This document shows positions 37,827 to 48,238 of a DNA stretch of 64,000 nt, piece by piece. The translations under genes and the position numbers were made by a program. Each line of letters opens with the position of its first letter. Position 1 is the stretch's first letter. The stretch covers positions 1 through 64,000 of the forward strand of contig JAFEEL010000044.1 in the NCBI GenBank assembly GCA_018241125.1, given 5' to 3'. The DNA comes from Pseudomonadota bacterium. GTDB taxonomy: Bacteria > Pseudomonadota > Gammaproteobacteria > Xanthomonadales > Xanthomonadaceae. Under the pieces are notes generated by a model. It ran no database searches and had not been told where the DNA came from. It was given only the letters and a program-made list of their open reading frames with translations.

Positions 37827-38010
37827 GCGTGATCTGTGATTGCGGCAGCGGCGACGATAACCTACCTTGCGCGTGCGGTCATGTGCGCGAGCCGCATGGA
37901 TGCTCGGCAGCGCGATCGAACTGGTGGCCGGTGTCGGCAGGCGCCCGGTGCGGGGCGCCGAACGAAGCGGCGTGGGTGGTTGCGGTGCGAACCGATCCAG
38001 CGAGGGATGC

Positions 38011-39948
38011 GTGCACAAGCGGTGTCGCCATCTGCTGTTGACTCTGACGGTTGCCGCGATCGCCGGTTGCGGGCGCTCGCCGCCGCCTCCTGCGCCCACC
38101 GCGAGGACGCCGGCGGCAGCCGTGGCCGCGGTCACGCCCAACCCACTCGATGCCAAGGCAGTGGCCACGCAACTGGCCGCCGAACCGTCGCCGCCTCCGG
38201 TTGATCTGCCGCATCCTGGCGTGGAGCCGCTGCCGCCGGTCGTCGCGACGGCGCGCAGGAAGGTCGTGGCGGCCTTGCGGCAAGCACGGCTGGCACTGGA
38301 CGCCGGGCGCATCGACGAGCGCGATCTGGGTGTGATCGATGCGGCTTCGACAACGGGCGCCGCACCGGCCTCTCCGGTTGTCACGCCTGCCGACGCGCTG
38401 GCGCTGTATCGCGGCGTGCTCGCAAGCGAGCCCAGGAACACATTGGCCGCGAAGGGAATCGACGACGTGCTGGCCGCGTTGGCCGCGCGTGCGCGCAGCG
38501 CGTTGGCGCACGAAGACGTGTCCGATGCGCAGCGCGATGTCGATCGTATCGCTGCGTTGCGCGGCGATTTCCCCGGCTTGGCTCCATTGCGCGACGAGAT
38601 GGCGAAGGCATGGCGCGTGGCCGGCCTGAACGAACGCGGTCGGCGCCTGGAGATGACCGGCGCGTGGATCGAGCCGGTCACGAACAACGCTGCGGCCGCC
38701 TACCGGCAGGCATTGCGGCTCGATCCGGACTCCGATGCGGCCAAGGCCGGGCTCGATCGCGTGGAGGGCGTATTCATCGCCCGCGCGCTGGCTGCCGCCA
38801 ACTCCGCGCACTATCCAGACGCCGAAAAAGCGCTGGCGCTAGCGTTGCGTGTGCGTGCCGGCTCACCCACGCTGGACGCGGCGCGGCGCAGCGTGCTGGC
38901 GATCCGTCAGCGCCATGCGCAGCTGTTGGCCTCGCAAGCCGATGCGGCGCTGGACGCCGGCGATGCCGATCGCGCCGAGCCGTTGCTCGAACGCATCGAG
39001 TTCGCCATGCCCGGCTCGCCATTGATCGCCAAGGTGCGCGAGCGCATCAAGAACACCCGCCTGTACGGCCGCCACCTGCCCGGGCAGGTGTTCAGCGATG
39101 GATTGTCGGCCGGCGGACGCGGGCCGGACATGGTCGTGCTCCCGGTCGGCAGCTTCCGCATGGGCTCGGCCGACAGCGACGCCGGCCACGACGCCAACGA
39201 GTCCCCGCAGCGACCGATCACCTTCGCGCACGGGTTCGCGATGGCGCGCACCGATGTGACGGTCGAGCAGTACGGCCGGTTCGTGAAGGCCACCAAGTAC
39301 CGCACCGATGCGCAGCGCCGCGGCAGCTCGATGGTGTACGACGACAGCCAGGGCAAGCTGGTCGCGCGCGATGGCGTGGACTGGCGCGACGACTACCTCG
39401 GCAATCCGGCCGTGCCGCAGATGCCGGTGCTGCACGTGTCGTGGAACGATGCGCAGGCCTATACCATCTGGTTGTCGAGCCAGAGCGCGCGGCTGTACCG
39501 CCTGCCGAGCGAGGCGGAGTTCGAATATGCACTGCGCGCCGGCAGTACCGGGGTTTATCCGTGGCCGGACACCGCTCCGCCGAAGGACATCGGCAATCTG
39601 GCGGGCAACGACCCGTCGCCCGGTGGGCGCAAGTGGGGCGACAAGTTCGCCGATTATGCCGACGGCTACTGGGGACCGGCGCCGGTCGCGCGCTTCAAGG
39701 CCAATGCCTTCGGCCTGTACGACATGGTCGGCAACGTCGCGCAGTGGACGCAAGACTGCTGGCACGACAACTACCGTCGCGCCCCTGCCGACGCCAGCGC
39801 GTGGGTCAATCCCGGATGTGTGGAGCGCGTCGTGCGCGGCGCGTCGTGGGCCAGCGCGCCCACGCAGGCGCGCTCGGCATGGCGCTCACGGCATGGCGCC
39901 GACGAGAGCAGCGCGCGCATCGGCTTCCGGGTGGTGCGGGAGTTGTGA
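38011..39948 (+). CDS. SUMF1-fold lipoprotein with N-terminal helical repeats
   Basis: A 645-aa protein. The signal ends in the lipobox IAGC (about residue 20). Residues 50-370 are helical and Ala-rich with TPR-like repeats ('AYRQALRLDPDSDAAKAGLDRV'). The C-terminal 270 residues form a formylglycine-generating-enzyme-type fold: 'MVVLPVGSFRMGSADSD', 'ESPQRPITFAHGFAMARTDVTVEQYGRF', 'MPVLHVSWNDAQAYTIWLS', 'YRLPSEAEFEYALRAG', 'GNVAQWTQDCW', ending 'IGFRVVREL'. The two catalytic cysteines of true FGE are missing from the 'GASWASAPTQARSAWRSRHG' stretch, so formylglycine formation is unlikely. GTG 38011 with AGGGA upstream is chosen; ATG 37900 is the alternative. Confidence 0.85.
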   Translation: MHKRCRHLLLTLTVAAIAGCGRSPPPPAPTARTPAAAVAAVTPNPLDAKAVATQLAAEPSPPPVDLPHPGVEPLPPVVATARRKVVAALRQARLALDAGRIDERDLGVIDAASTTGAAPASPVVTPADALALYRGVLASEPRNTLAAKGIDDVLAALAARARSALAHEDVSDAQRDVDRIAALRGDFPGLAPLRDEMAKAWRVAGLNERGRRLEMTGAWIEPVTNNAAAAYRQALRLDPDSDAAKAGLDRVEGVFIARALAAANSAHYPDAEKALALALRVRAGSPTLDAARRSVLAIRQRHAQLLASQADAALDAGDADRAEPLLERIEFAMPGSPLIAKVRERIKNTRLYGRHLPGQVFSDGLSAGGRGPDMVVLPVGSFRMGSADSDAGHDANESPQRPITFAHGFAMARTDVTVEQYGRFVKATKYRTDAQRRGSSMVYDDSQGKLVARDGVDWRDDYLGNPAVPQMPVLHVSWNDAQAYTIWLSSQSARLYRLPSEAEFEYALRAGSTGVYPWPDTAPPKDIGNLAGNDPSPGGRKWGDKFADYADGYWGPAPVARFKANAFGLYDMVGNVAQWTQDCWHDNYRRAPADASAWVNPGCVERVVRGASWASAPTQARSAWRSRHGADESSARIGFRVVREL

Positions 39949-39960
39949 GGTCGTCCGGAA

Positions 39961-40104
39961 GACAGAGGACAGAGGACAGAGGACAGAGGACAGAAGAAGG
40001 GAGCAGGAAGCCGGGAGACGGGAGACGGGAGACGGGAGCCGGGAGACGGGAGACGGGAGACGGGAGATGGGAGACGGGAGCCGGGAGACGGGAGCCGGGA
40101 GACG
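39961..40104. repeat. Heptamer arrays GGACAGA and GGGAGAC
   Basis: Two 7-bp periodic arrays lie between convergent genes. The first, 39961-39995, is about five units of GGACAGA. The second, 40011-40104, is about thirteen units of GGGAGAC with GGGAGCC and GGGAGAT variants. Both are purine-rich on the plus strand. Apart from these arrays nothing is seen in 39949-40157. Confidence 0.95.
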
Positions 40105-40157
40105 GACGCTTGGTTTGGCTCCTCACCATTCCTCATTCCCCATTCCCCATTCACCCG

Positions 40158-40898
40158 TCACGAACTCATGAACAACCCGCCGTTGACCGGGATGTTGGCG
40201 CCGGTGATGAACCCGGCGTCCTCGGCGGCCAGGAAGCTCACCGTGCGGGCGATCTCCGAGGGCTTGCCCAAGCGTCCGACCGGCACCGAGTCGATGATCT
40301 TGTTGCGCACGTCCTCGGGCACCGCCATCACCAGCGCGGTCTCGCAGTAGCCCGGCGAGATCGAGTTCACGGTCACGCCCTTGCGCGCCACTTCGCGCGC
40401 CATCGCCATGGTGAAACCGTGCATGCCGGCCTTGGCGGCCGAGTAGTTGGTCTGCCCGAACTGGCCGGTCTGGCCGTTCACCGAGCTGATGTTGATGATC
40501 CGCCCGTAACCGCGCGCGAGCATGCCATCGACCGCGTTGCGGCACATGTTGAACACGCCGTCGAGGTTGATGCGCAGCACGTCGTTCCACTGCGTGCGCT
40601 CCATCTTGCGCAAGGTGCCGTCGCGGGTGATGCCGGCGGCGTTGACCAGGATGTCGACCGCGCCGTATTCGCTCTCGACCTGCTGCACGACCTTGGCGCA
40701 GGAATCGAAATCGCCCACGTCGCCGGGGACGAAGTGGATGTCCAGGCCGGCCACGTCCTTCTTGAAGGACTCCACGCGCTCGGCGCGGGCGGCCAGATCG
40801 GTGGCAACCACGGTGTTGCCTGCTTCGGCGAGCTTCTTGCAAATTTCGGTGCCCAGGCCGCCGATGCCGCCGGTCACCACCGCTACGCGCTTCTTCAT
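40158..40898 (-). CDS. phaB: Acetoacetyl-CoA reductase (PhaB-type SDR)
   Basis: A 246-aa NADPH-dependent short-chain dehydrogenase. It has the TGxxxGxG loop 'TGGIGGLGTEI', 'NAAGITRDGT' (NNAG type), Ser in 'INISSVNGQTGQFGQ', catalytic 'YSAAK', and 'ISPGYCETALVMAVPEDV'. The motifs 'GITRDGT', 'NGQTGQFGQTNY' and 'SPGY' are characteristic of acetoacetyl-CoA reductases of polyhydroxyalkanoate synthesis. phaR lies next to it on the same strand. A second copy with 246 residues lies at 43044. No PHA synthase gene is inside the window. Confidence 0.92.
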   Translation of the reverse strand: MKKRVAVVTGGIGGLGTEICKKLAEAGNTVVATDLAARAERVESFKKDVAGLDIHFVPGDVGDFDSCAKVVQQVESEYGAVDILVNAAGITRDGTLRKMERTQWNDVLRINLDGVFNMCRNAVDGMLARGYGRIINISSVNGQTGQFGQTNYSAAKAGMHGFTMAMAREVARKGVTVNSISPGYCETALVMAVPEDVRNKIIDSVPVGRLGKPSEIARTVSFLAAEDAGFITGANIPVNGGLFMSS

Positions 40899-41011
40899 GG
40901 GTCGCTGTTCCTGTCGGGACGGGGTGTGCGGCGCTGTGCTGCGACGCACAAAATCGCCCGAAGCCTACGCCCGGAAAATCGCGCCGTCAATCCGTCGGAA
41001 GGCGCCGCGCT

Positions 41012-41506
41012 TCAGCGCGTGCGCGACTTGTGACCGGGTGCCGGTTTTGCCGCCTCCGGCGCATTGCCCATGGTGCCCAGCAGGCCCTGCTGGAACGACT
41101 TCCACAAGTCCATGTTGCGCTCGGTGAGCTGGTTGAGCATGCTCCACGGCGTCTGCCCGATCAGGTTGTTGAGCTGGCTGCGGAACTGCTGCTGCTGCTC
41201 GATGAACATCTGCATCGAGCGCTCCAGATAGCTGCCCATGAAGCCCTGCAACGAATCGCCGTAGAAGCGGATGATCTGGCTGAGCAGCTCGGTGGACAGC
41301 ATCGGCTGGCCGTCGTCCTCGTGCTCGGAGATGATCTGCAGCAGCACCGCGCGGGTGAGGTCGTCGCCGGTCTTGGCGTCGCGCACCTCGAAGGCCTCGT
41401 TGTCGACGATCAGCTGGCGCACGTCCTCCAGCGTGATGTAGCTGGAGATCTCGGTGTCGTACAGACGCCGATTCGGGTACTTCTTGATGATGCGGATCTG
41501 GGCCAT
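41012..41506 (-). CDS. phaR: Polyhydroxyalkanoate synthesis repressor PhaR
   Basis: A 164-aa regulator. The N-terminal DNA-binding part 'RIIKKYPNRRLYDTEISSYITLEDVRQLI' is nearly invariant in PhaR. The PHB-binding accumulation domain follows ('AVLLQIISEHEDDGQPMLSTELLSQIIRFYGDSLQGFMGSYLERSMQMFIEQQ'). The tail is Gln-, Met- and Lys-rich. PhaR binds phasin and own promoters and leaves them when PHA granules form. It lies about 110 bases upstream of the first phaB on the same strand. Confidence 0.96.
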   Translation of the reverse strand: MAQIRIIKKYPNRRLYDTEISSYITLEDVRQLIVDNEAFEVRDAKTGDDLTRAVLLQIISEHEDDGQPMLSTELLSQIIRFYGDSLQGFMGSYLERSMQMFIEQQQQFRSQLNNLIGQTPWSMLNQLTERNMDLWKSFQQGLLGTMGNAPEAAKPAPGHKSRTR

Positions 41507-41527
41507 CGCGGGGCTTCCGTGGCTTTG

Positions 41528-41538
41528 CTGCACAGCAG
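41528..41538. promoter_or_regulatory. Candidate PhaR binding site
   Basis: CTGC-ACA-GCAG, 22 bases upstream of the phaR ATG, fits the CTGC-N3/4-GCAG type of TGC-rich site described for PhaR of Paracoccus. Two further GCAGC units follow (41544-41558). Autoregulation of phaR is known in that system; use of this site is inferred. Confidence 0.45.
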
Positions 41539-41824
41539 CGGGTGCAGCATGGCGCAGCAATCGGGCGGTTGCAAGGGCGCGGTGCTGGGGCATGGACGGC
41601 GTCCAGCCACTGGCTTTGGTCGGGGTGGCCGGATGCGGGAACCATGCCGGCATGGGGTGGGCGCGATTGCGGTTCGGACGAGTGGCCGTTCGGCGCAGCG
41701 CGATCGGCCATCGTCTGGGCGCGGCAGAATTCGGGCCGATCCGCGCGTGTCTGGCCGATCCGTTCTTCAGGGGGCCGAACATGATGCACCCGACCTTGTG
41801 CTGCGACCGTTTTGGTGGACAATC

Positions 41825-42010
41825 CTTGGGAAATCGCTGAACAAACCCATCCCCCGCCTTCGCGGGGGCAGACTGCGGATTCGTCAGCGAGCGCGCAGTT
41901 CGGTACATGCCCGGACTGCGCTCACACGGATCAATCACTGGCGTGATCGATCCGCGGGCACGCCATCCATGGCGTGCGGGAAGTGCTGATAAACACAGCG
42001 TTTCCCCAAG
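41825..42010 (+). repeat. Four-hairpin element, diverged copy C
   Basis: 186 bases with the same order and orientation as copy A but different stems. The outer arms are CTTGGGAAATCGCTG and its near-inverse (13 of 15 match). H1 is CCCCCGC/GCGGGGG. H2 is GCGCAGT/ACTGCGC with the kept loop CGGTACATGCCCG. H3 is GGATC/GATCC around CACTGGCGTG. H4 is GCACGC/GCGTGC with the kept loop CATCCATG. Base pairing is preserved although stem bases differ from copies A and B. Between it and phaR (41560-41824) I see nothing else. Confidence 0.82.
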
Positions 42011-42052
42011 CAAGGCGGCATGCAACGAAGTGCCTGTCATCAGGGGGCAGCC

Positions 42053-42619
42053 ATGAGAAGCGCAATCGTCGTCGCGGTGTTGTCCGGTGGCCTGCTGTTC
42101 GCGGGCCTTCCTTGGCAGGCCCATGCCGGGACATTCAATTCCGTCAGCGACTGTGGCGTCGGCATGCGCGTCCGGGACAACGGTGGCCGCGTCGGCACGA
42201 TCACCCGCGTGGATCGCGATTGGAGCTATTGCTATGTGCGGTGGGACGACAACGGCAAGGAGATCAGCTACCTGTATTCATTGCTGAGTCCAGCGGCGTC
42301 GGCAGCGGGCAAGGCGACCGGTGCGGCTGCTCGTTCCTCCAAGGCCGGCGCGGGGCAATCCGCAGGCAAACTCGTGGTCGGAACCTACATGTGCTGGGTC
42401 GGAACGGAGGCATCGGCCGGCGGCCTGAAGATCACCGGGCCGACGACCTACGACGCCGATGGCAAGGCCGGCAGCTATCGCCTGGAGGCTTCGGGAGCGA
42501 TCGTGTTCACCAGCGGACCGTATGCGTCGTTGCATGCCCACACGCTCGAAAACGGGCGGATCGGTCTGAACCTGTCGGGCGGTTCGTTCTACAACATGAC
42601 CTGCGATCCGCCGCGCTGA
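42053..42619 (+). CDS. Exported protein of unknown function with SH3/Tudor-like start
   Basis: A 188-aa protein with a signal peptide (cleavage near 'AHA-GTF', residue 25). The mature N-terminus, 'GMRVRDNGGRVGTITRVDRDWSYCYVRWDDNGKEISYLYSLLSP', has the look of a small beta-barrel (SH3/Tudor-like). After an Ala/Ser linker, the second half ('GTYMCWVGTEASAGGLKITGPTTYDADGKAGSYRLEASGAIVFTSGPYAS') resembles small beta-sandwich domains with two Cys. AGGGGGC seven bases before ATG 42053 supports the start. I do not recognise the full-length family. It follows directly after element C. Confidence 0.75.
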   Translation: MRSAIVVAVLSGGLLFAGLPWQAHAGTFNSVSDCGVGMRVRDNGGRVGTITRVDRDWSYCYVRWDDNGKEISYLYSLLSPAASAAGKATGAAARSSKAGAGQSAGKLVVGTYMCWVGTEASAGGLKITGPTTYDADGKAGSYRLEASGAIVFTSGPYASLHAHTLENGRIGLNLSGGSFYNMTCDPPR

Positions 42620-42778
42620 GGACAAAATGGCGGAAGGCGAGGATCCTTGCGCCTTGCAAAGGTGCGGACCAGGGTCGCGAGGTGGAATGACCGTCGCTGC
42701 CCCGGCCCCACGGCCGCAGAGCGCACGATGGGTTGCGCGTCAGCAAAATCCATCGCAATACCAACGCGGGTGAATCCA

Positions 42779-43020
42779 TGATGGGTCGAGCGTTGCTCGA
42801 CCCATCCTGCCAATGCAGGATGTAGCGCAACATCGGTGCTGAGGCGAGCATCCATCCGTGGAGCGTCTTCCGGTCGGCATCCTTGCATCGCATCGCTTGG
42901 CGCTGGCGCGAACTGCCATCCATGGCGCGCCCGCCGGTCGGCATGACTCGCGCCATCCGTGGCGCTCGCCCTTCGGGCCGGCTTCGCCGTTCGCGCGTGC
43001 TCCGAGCACGCGCAGTCAAC
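42779..43020. repeat. Cluster of CATCCATGG-type hairpins
   Basis: Several hairpins lie in a row: ATGGGTCGAGC/GCTCGACCCAT (42780-42805), CCTGC/GCAGG, GCCATCCATGGC (about 42919), GCGCCATCCGTGGCGC (about 42953) and CGCGTGCTCCGAGCACGCG (about 42995). The apical motif CATCCRTGG is repeated three times. Together with 42620-42778, where I see no gene, this fills the gap between the exported protein and the second phaB. Confidence 0.65.
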
Positions 43021-43043
43021 GCATCGCGTAGCGCGCTTTGCTT

Positions 43044-43784
<741 letters not shown>

Positions 43785-43827
43785 GTCGTTCTCCTTGGGG
43801 CGGGTGAAGCGTGATGGGTCTTGCATT

Positions 43828-44751
43828 CTAACCCGGCGACACGAGGGTCGTCTCCGTGCTCGGCATCGGTTCGCGCGGTATGCACGTTGGGTCGAACGCC
43901 GCCAGTGCCCGTTGCAAGGCGATTTCGACACTGCCGATACCATTGAGCACGCGCGCATCCTGACCGAGCGCGATCAACGCATGCCGCAGTGCGGGCAGCG
44001 GATCGGCCGGATCGACCGGCCGCGCTGCATCGGATTTGGACAGCTTGCGGCCGCTGGCATCGCGCACCAGCGGCAGGTGCGCGTAGGCGGGCGTGGGCAG
44101 TTCGAGCGCGCGTTGCAACAGGATCTGCCGTGGCGTGGAGTCGAGCAGGTCGGCTCCGCGCACGACGTGGGTGATGCCCTGCGCGGCGTCGTCCACCACC
44201 ACCGCCAGCTGATAGGCCCACAGCCCATCGGCACGGCGCAGCACGAAATCGCCGACCTCGCCGCGCACGTCCTGTTCGAAGCGGCCGTGGATCGCATCGT
44301 CGAAGCCGACCACGCCCTCGCCAACACGCAGCCGGATCGCTGGCTGGCGCGTGGTGTCGGCCCGCGCGGCCACTGGCGCGATGCAGGCATGGTGGATGCC
44401 CTCGTAGTCGCTCAGATCGTTGCGACTGCATCGACATGCGAACGCGAACCCGTCTTCGAGCAGGCGCTCGAGCGCATCGGCGTACGCGCCGCCGCGCGTG
44501 CTCTGCCAGACGATGGGCGCATCCGATGTCATGCCGAACGCAGCCAGGGTTGCGATCTGCTGCGCCGCCGCGCCGCGCACCTCGCGCGGCGGGTCGAGGT
44601 CCTCGATCCGCAGCAGCCAGTCGCCACCGTGGTGGCGAGCAAGCAGCCAACTTCCCAGCGCCGCCGTCAGCGAACCCGGATGCAGCGGCCCGGTCGGCGA
44701 GGGCGCGAAGCGGCCGCGATAGCGCGTGGGTTGGACGCTCATGCCTGCCAT
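43828..44751 (-). CDS. gluQ: Glutamyl-Q tRNA(Asp) synthetase
   Basis: A 307-aa truncated glutamyl-tRNA synthetase paralogue that puts glutamate on queuosine of tRNA(Asp). The class I HIGH motif is seen as 'FAPSPTGPLHPGSLTAALGSWLLA', 'RIEDLDPPRE' follows, the Cys-rich zinc-like site is 'FACRCSRNDLSDYEGIHHAC', and KMSKS is 'RKLSKSDAA'. No anticodon-binding domain is present, as expected. ATG 44742 (three codons in) is an equally good start. Confidence 0.94.
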   Translation of the reverse strand: MAGMSVQPTRYRGRFAPSPTGPLHPGSLTAALGSWLLARHHGGDWLLRIEDLDPPREVRGAAAQQIATLAAFGMTSDAPIVWQSTRGGAYADALERLLEDGFAFACRCSRNDLSDYEGIHHACIAPVAARADTTRQPAIRLRVGEGVVGFDDAIHGRFEQDVRGEVGDFVLRRADGLWAYQLAVVVDDAAQGITHVVRGADLLDSTPRQILLQRALELPTPAYAHLPLVRDASGRKLSKSDAARPVDPADPLPALRHALIALGQDARVLNGIGSVEIALQRALAAFDPTCIPREPMPSTETTLVSPG

Positions 44752-44807
44752 TCAAGCACAGCCGCGTCGCGTGTGAATGGCTGGGTGCGGCCCAGCAAGG
44801 GCGATGC

Positions 44808-47800
44808 TCAGTGGAAATCCCGCGAGCTCGCGGCCAGCCCGCCCAGCAAGTCGCTGCAGTCGAACAAGCGCTGCGCGATCAAATGGGAAACGCCGTCTTG
44901 ATGTTGCATGCGGCCGGCGATGCCGAGTATGTGGGCGCCCAGCAGGGCGTGGCGGTCGCGTTGGGCGACGGCTTGCCAGACGATGGCGTTGACGCTGCCG
45001 CATTCGTCTTCCAAGGTCACGAAGGTCACACCGCTGGCGGTGGCCGGGCGCTGGCGGGCGATCACCAGGCCGGCGTAGCGCACGAACTGGCCATCGCGTG
45101 CGCGCGCCAGATCGTCGGCACGGCGCAGGCAGCGCGCGCGCAGCACGTCGCGGATCAGCGCCAGCGGGTGCGCGCCCAGGCTCAGGCCGGTACTGGCGTA
45201 ATCGGCGAAGGTGTCCTCGTGCGCACTCGGCGTACGCAAGCCCGCATCTTCGTTGGCGATGCGCGCGGGCTGCAAAACATCGGCGCGGCAGGCGTCGTCG
45301 GCGATCTCCCAGTAGGCGCGGTGGCGATGTCCGGACAGGCCGCGCAGGGCGCCGGCGGCGGCGAGCAGGCGTGCCGATCGGGCATCGAGCCCGGTGCGGG
45401 CGCGCAGGTCGGCGACATCGCGGAAGGGTGCCTGCGCGCGTGCGGCGACCAGGCGCTTGCCGACGTCTGCGGGGAAGCCGGCGATCTGGCGCAGGCCAAG
45501 GCGCAGGCACAAGGTGCGGTGATCGCATCGCGGCGCAGTGGGTGCTTCCGTTGCCAGCGAGCAATCCCAATCGCTGGCCAGCACATCCACCGGCAGCACG
45601 GGCACGCCATGCCGGCGCGCATCGGCGACGATCTGCGCCGGTGCGTAAAAGCCCATCGGTTGCGAGTTCAGCAGCGCGCAGGCGAACGCGGCCGGCTGGT
45701 GGCATTTGAGCCAGGCCGAGGCGTAGGCCAGCAGCGCGAAGCTGGCGGCGTGCGATTCGGGAAAACCATAGCTGCCGAAGCCCTGGATCTGCGCGAGCAG
45801 GCGTTCGATGAAATCCGCCGGATAGCCGTTGGCGGTCATGCCGGCGACGATGCGTTCGCGGAAGTGTTCCAGCCCGCCCTCGCGTTTCCACGCCGCCATC
45901 GATCGCCGCAGGGCGTCGGCTTCGCCGCCGCTGAAATCCGCCGCGACCTGCAACACGCGCATGACCTGCTCCTGGAACACCGGCACGCCGCAGGTATGCC
46001 CGAGCACCTCGGCCAGCGCGCGGCAGTGGTAGGTCTGGCGAAAATCGGCGGACGCCTCGTCGCGCACGGCCAGTCCGCTGGCGGCGCGCTCGTGTTCGAT
46101 CCGCCGCCGTTGCAGGTAGGGATGCACCATGCCGCCCTGGATCGGTCCCGGACGCACGATCGCCAGTTCGATCGTCAAGTCCTGAAAACTGCCCGGGCGC
46201 AGGCGCGGCAGCATCGCCATCTGCGCCCGCGATTCGACCTGGAACACGCCCACGGTGTCGGCGCGTTGCAGCAGTTCCCACGTCGGCGCGTCGTCGGCGG
46301 GGATGCTGGCCAGATCGAGATCGATGCCGCGGTGCGCACGCAGCAGCTCGAAGCAGCGGCGCAGACAACTGAGCATGCCCAGTGCCAGACAATCGACCTT
46401 GAGCAGGCCCAGCGCATCGAGATCATCCTTGTCCCACTGGATGATGGTGCGTTCTGGCATCGCCGCGTTCTCCACCGGCACCAGTTCCCACAGCGGCGCG
46501 CCGGAAATCACGAAACCGCCGACGTGTTGCGACAGATGGCGCGGGAAGCCGCGCAGCGCTTCGCTCAGGCGCAGTATGCGACGCAGCGCCGGGGCGTCGG
46601 GATCGAAGCCGGCCTCGCGCACGCGGGTGGCCACGTCCACGTTGCCGTGGCCGTATGCGAACGCACCGGCGAGAGCATCGACCTGCGCGGGCGAAAAACC
46701 CAATGCGGCGGCGACATCGCGCACCGCGCTGCGCGAGCGATAGCACACCACCGCCGCCGCCAGCGCGGCGCGTTCGCGGCCGTACTTGCCATAGACGTAC
46801 TGCAACACTTCCTCGCGGCGCTCGTGCTCGAAGTCCACGTCGATGTCGGGCGGCTCGTTGCGCTCCTTCGAGATGAACCGCTCGAACAGCAAGTGCGCGT
46901 CCTGCGGGCCCACCGCGGTGATGCCCAGGCAGTAGCAGACCACCGAGTTGGCGGCCGAACCGCGGCCCTGACAGAGGATGCCGCGGCCGCGCGCCCAGCG
47001 CACGATGTCCTCGACGGTCAGGAAGAAGGCCTCGTAGGCCATCGTCGCGATCAGCGCCAGTTCCTTGTCGATGCGCGCGCGCACCGCCTCCGGCACGCCT
47101 GCCGGCCAGCGTCGGCGCGCCCCGGCCTCGGCCAGCGCGCGCAGGTGCGAGCTCGGCGTGTGCCCGCTCGGCACGATTTCGGCTGGGTACTGGTACTGCA
47201 GCTCGCGCAGGTTGAACACGCAACGTTCGGCCACGGCCACGGACTCGGCCAAGGCATCGGCGGGATACAGTTCGGCCAATGCGGCGAGTGGGCGCAGGTG
47301 GCGCTCGCCGTTGGCAAACAGGGCGCGCCCGCAGTCGGCGACCGGCTGACGCCGGCCGATCGCCACCAGCGTGTCTTGCAAGGCGCGCCTGCCACGGGTG
47401 TGCATGTGCACGTCGCCGGTGGCGAGCAACCCGATGCCGTGGCGCTGCGACAGATCGCGCAGCTCGCGCAGGTGCGCCGCGTCGTGCGGCCCGCGATGCA
47501 GCTCCAACCCGATGCGCAGGCGCTCGCCGAAGCACGCGTGCAGCCATGCCAGTTCCTCGTCGTGGTGCTGCCGATCACGCGCGATCCACAACGCGAACAG
47601 GCCCGCGCACGTCGCCGCCTGCACGTCGGTGCGCAGCAGCCGGTACCGGCCCTTGTCGGTCCCACGTCGGCCTTGCGTGAGCAAGCGGCACAGTGCCGCG
47701 TAGCCGTCACGGTCGATGCACAGCAACACGCACTTGGGGCCATCGGCGAGCGTGATCTCGCTGCCGACGATCAGGCGCAAGCCGTGTCTTTCCGCCGCCT

Positions 47801-48032
47801 GCAGCGCGCGCACGATGCCGGCCAGCGAGCACTCGTCGGTGATCGCCAGCGCGCAGTAGCCCAGTGCCTTGGCGCGTGCGAACAGTTCGTCGGCGCTGGA
47901 AGCCCCGCGCTGGAAGCTGAAGTTGGACAGGCAGTGCAGTTCGGCGTAGGCCGGCGGCGTTGGTCTTTGCGCGGTTGCGGCGGTGCCATTGCCGGCGTGC
48001 GCAGGTGATGCCAATGGAGCGTTCGTGTTCAT
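44808..48032 (-). CDS. dnaE2: Error-prone DNA polymerase DnaE2
   Basis: A 1074-aa C-family polymerase used for SOS mutagenesis with ImuA and ImuB. A PHP domain opens it ('[21 protein letters not shown]'). The polymerase acidic motif is '[25 protein letters not shown]', followed by '[18 protein letters not shown]', '[24 protein letters not shown]' and a C-terminal OB fold ('[27 protein letters not shown]'). Length is normal. The start at 48032 precedes an unconserved 30-residue leader. About 200 bases of repeats separate it from imuB, so it may not be tightly coupled to the rest of the cassette. Confidence 0.95.
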   Translation of the reverse strand: MNTNAPLASPAHAGNGTAATAQRPTPPAYAELHCLSNFSFQRGASSADELFARAKALGYCALAITDECSLAGIVRALQAAERHGLRLIVGSEITLADGPKCVLLCIDRDGYAALCRLLTQGRRGTDKGRYRLLRTDVQAATCAGLFALWIARDRQHHDEELAWLHACFGERLRIGLELHRGPHDAAHLRELRDLSQRHGIGLLATGDVHMHTRGRRALQDTLVAIGRRQPVADCGRALFANGERHLRPLAALAELYPADALAESVAVAERCVFNLRELQYQYPAEIVPSGHTPSSHLRALAEAGARRRWPAGVPEAVRARIDKELALIATMAYEAFFLTVEDIVRWARGRGILCQGRGSAANSVVCYCLGITAVGPQDAHLLFERFISKERNEPPDIDVDFEHERREEVLQYVYGKYGRERAALAAAVVCYRSRSAVRDVAAALGFSPAQVDALAGAFAYGHGNVDVATRVREAGFDPDAPALRRILRLSEALRGFPRHLSQHVGGFVISGAPLWELVPVENAAMPERTIIQWDKDDLDALGLLKVDCLALGMLSCLRRCFELLRAHRGIDLDLASIPADDAPTWELLQRADTVGVFQVESRAQMAMLPRLRPGSFQDLTIELAIVRPGPIQGGMVHPYLQRRRIEHERAASGLAVRDEASADFRQTYHCRALAEVLGHTCGVPVFQEQVMRVLQVAADFSGGEADALRRSMAAWKREGGLEHFRERIVAGMTANGYPADFIERLLAQIQGFGSYGFPESHAASFALLAYASAWLKCHQPAAFACALLNSQPMGFYAPAQIVADARRHGVPVLPVDVLASDWDCSLATEAPTAPRCDHRTLCLRLGLRQIAGFPADVGKRLVAARAQAPFRDVADLRARTGLDARSARLLAAAGALRGLSGHRHRAYWEIADDACRADVLQPARIANEDAGLRTPSAHEDTFADYASTGLSLGAHPLALIRDVLRARCLRRADDLARARDGQFVRYAGLVIARQRPATASGVTFVTLEDECGSVNAIVWQAVAQRDRHALLGAHILGIAGRMQHQDGVSHLIAQRLFDCSDLLGGLAASSRDFH

Positions 48033-48072
48033 TGCCACCGATCTCGACGGGTGATGCCGCGCCAGACATGCC

Positions 48073-48238
48073 AAACCCCCTCCCGACCTCCCCCTTCGCT
48101 GCGCGAAAGGGGAGGAGAAAAACATCGCTGCTTGCGTGGCCGGCGTCCGACTCCGACTTCCGACTACCGGCTTCCGGCTTACGACTTCCGGCTCCTGATT
48201 TGCTTTTCTGTCTTCTGTCCTCCGTCCTCTGTCCTCCG
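48073..48238. repeat. Repeat block between dnaE2 and imuB
   Basis: Three parts. 48073-48112 is a palindromic repeat with CCCCTTTCGC/GCG(c)AAAGGGG-like arms, related in style to the mfd insert. 48146-48194 is a degenerate 7-bp array of the type GGAAGTC/GGAAGCC (minus strand). 48206-48240 is about five units of GGACAGA/GGACGGA (minus strand), which reaches the imuB stop codon. Confidence 0.85.

Noticed and set aside
38011..39948. True formylglycine-generating enzyme
   Set aside because: The catalytic cysteine pair is absent and no sulfatase gene is next to it.
44436..48008. Plus-strand open frame of about 1190 codons opposite gluQ and dnaE2
   Set aside because: Antisense artefact of GC-rich coding DNA; composition is not protein-like and the minus strand codes for DnaE2.
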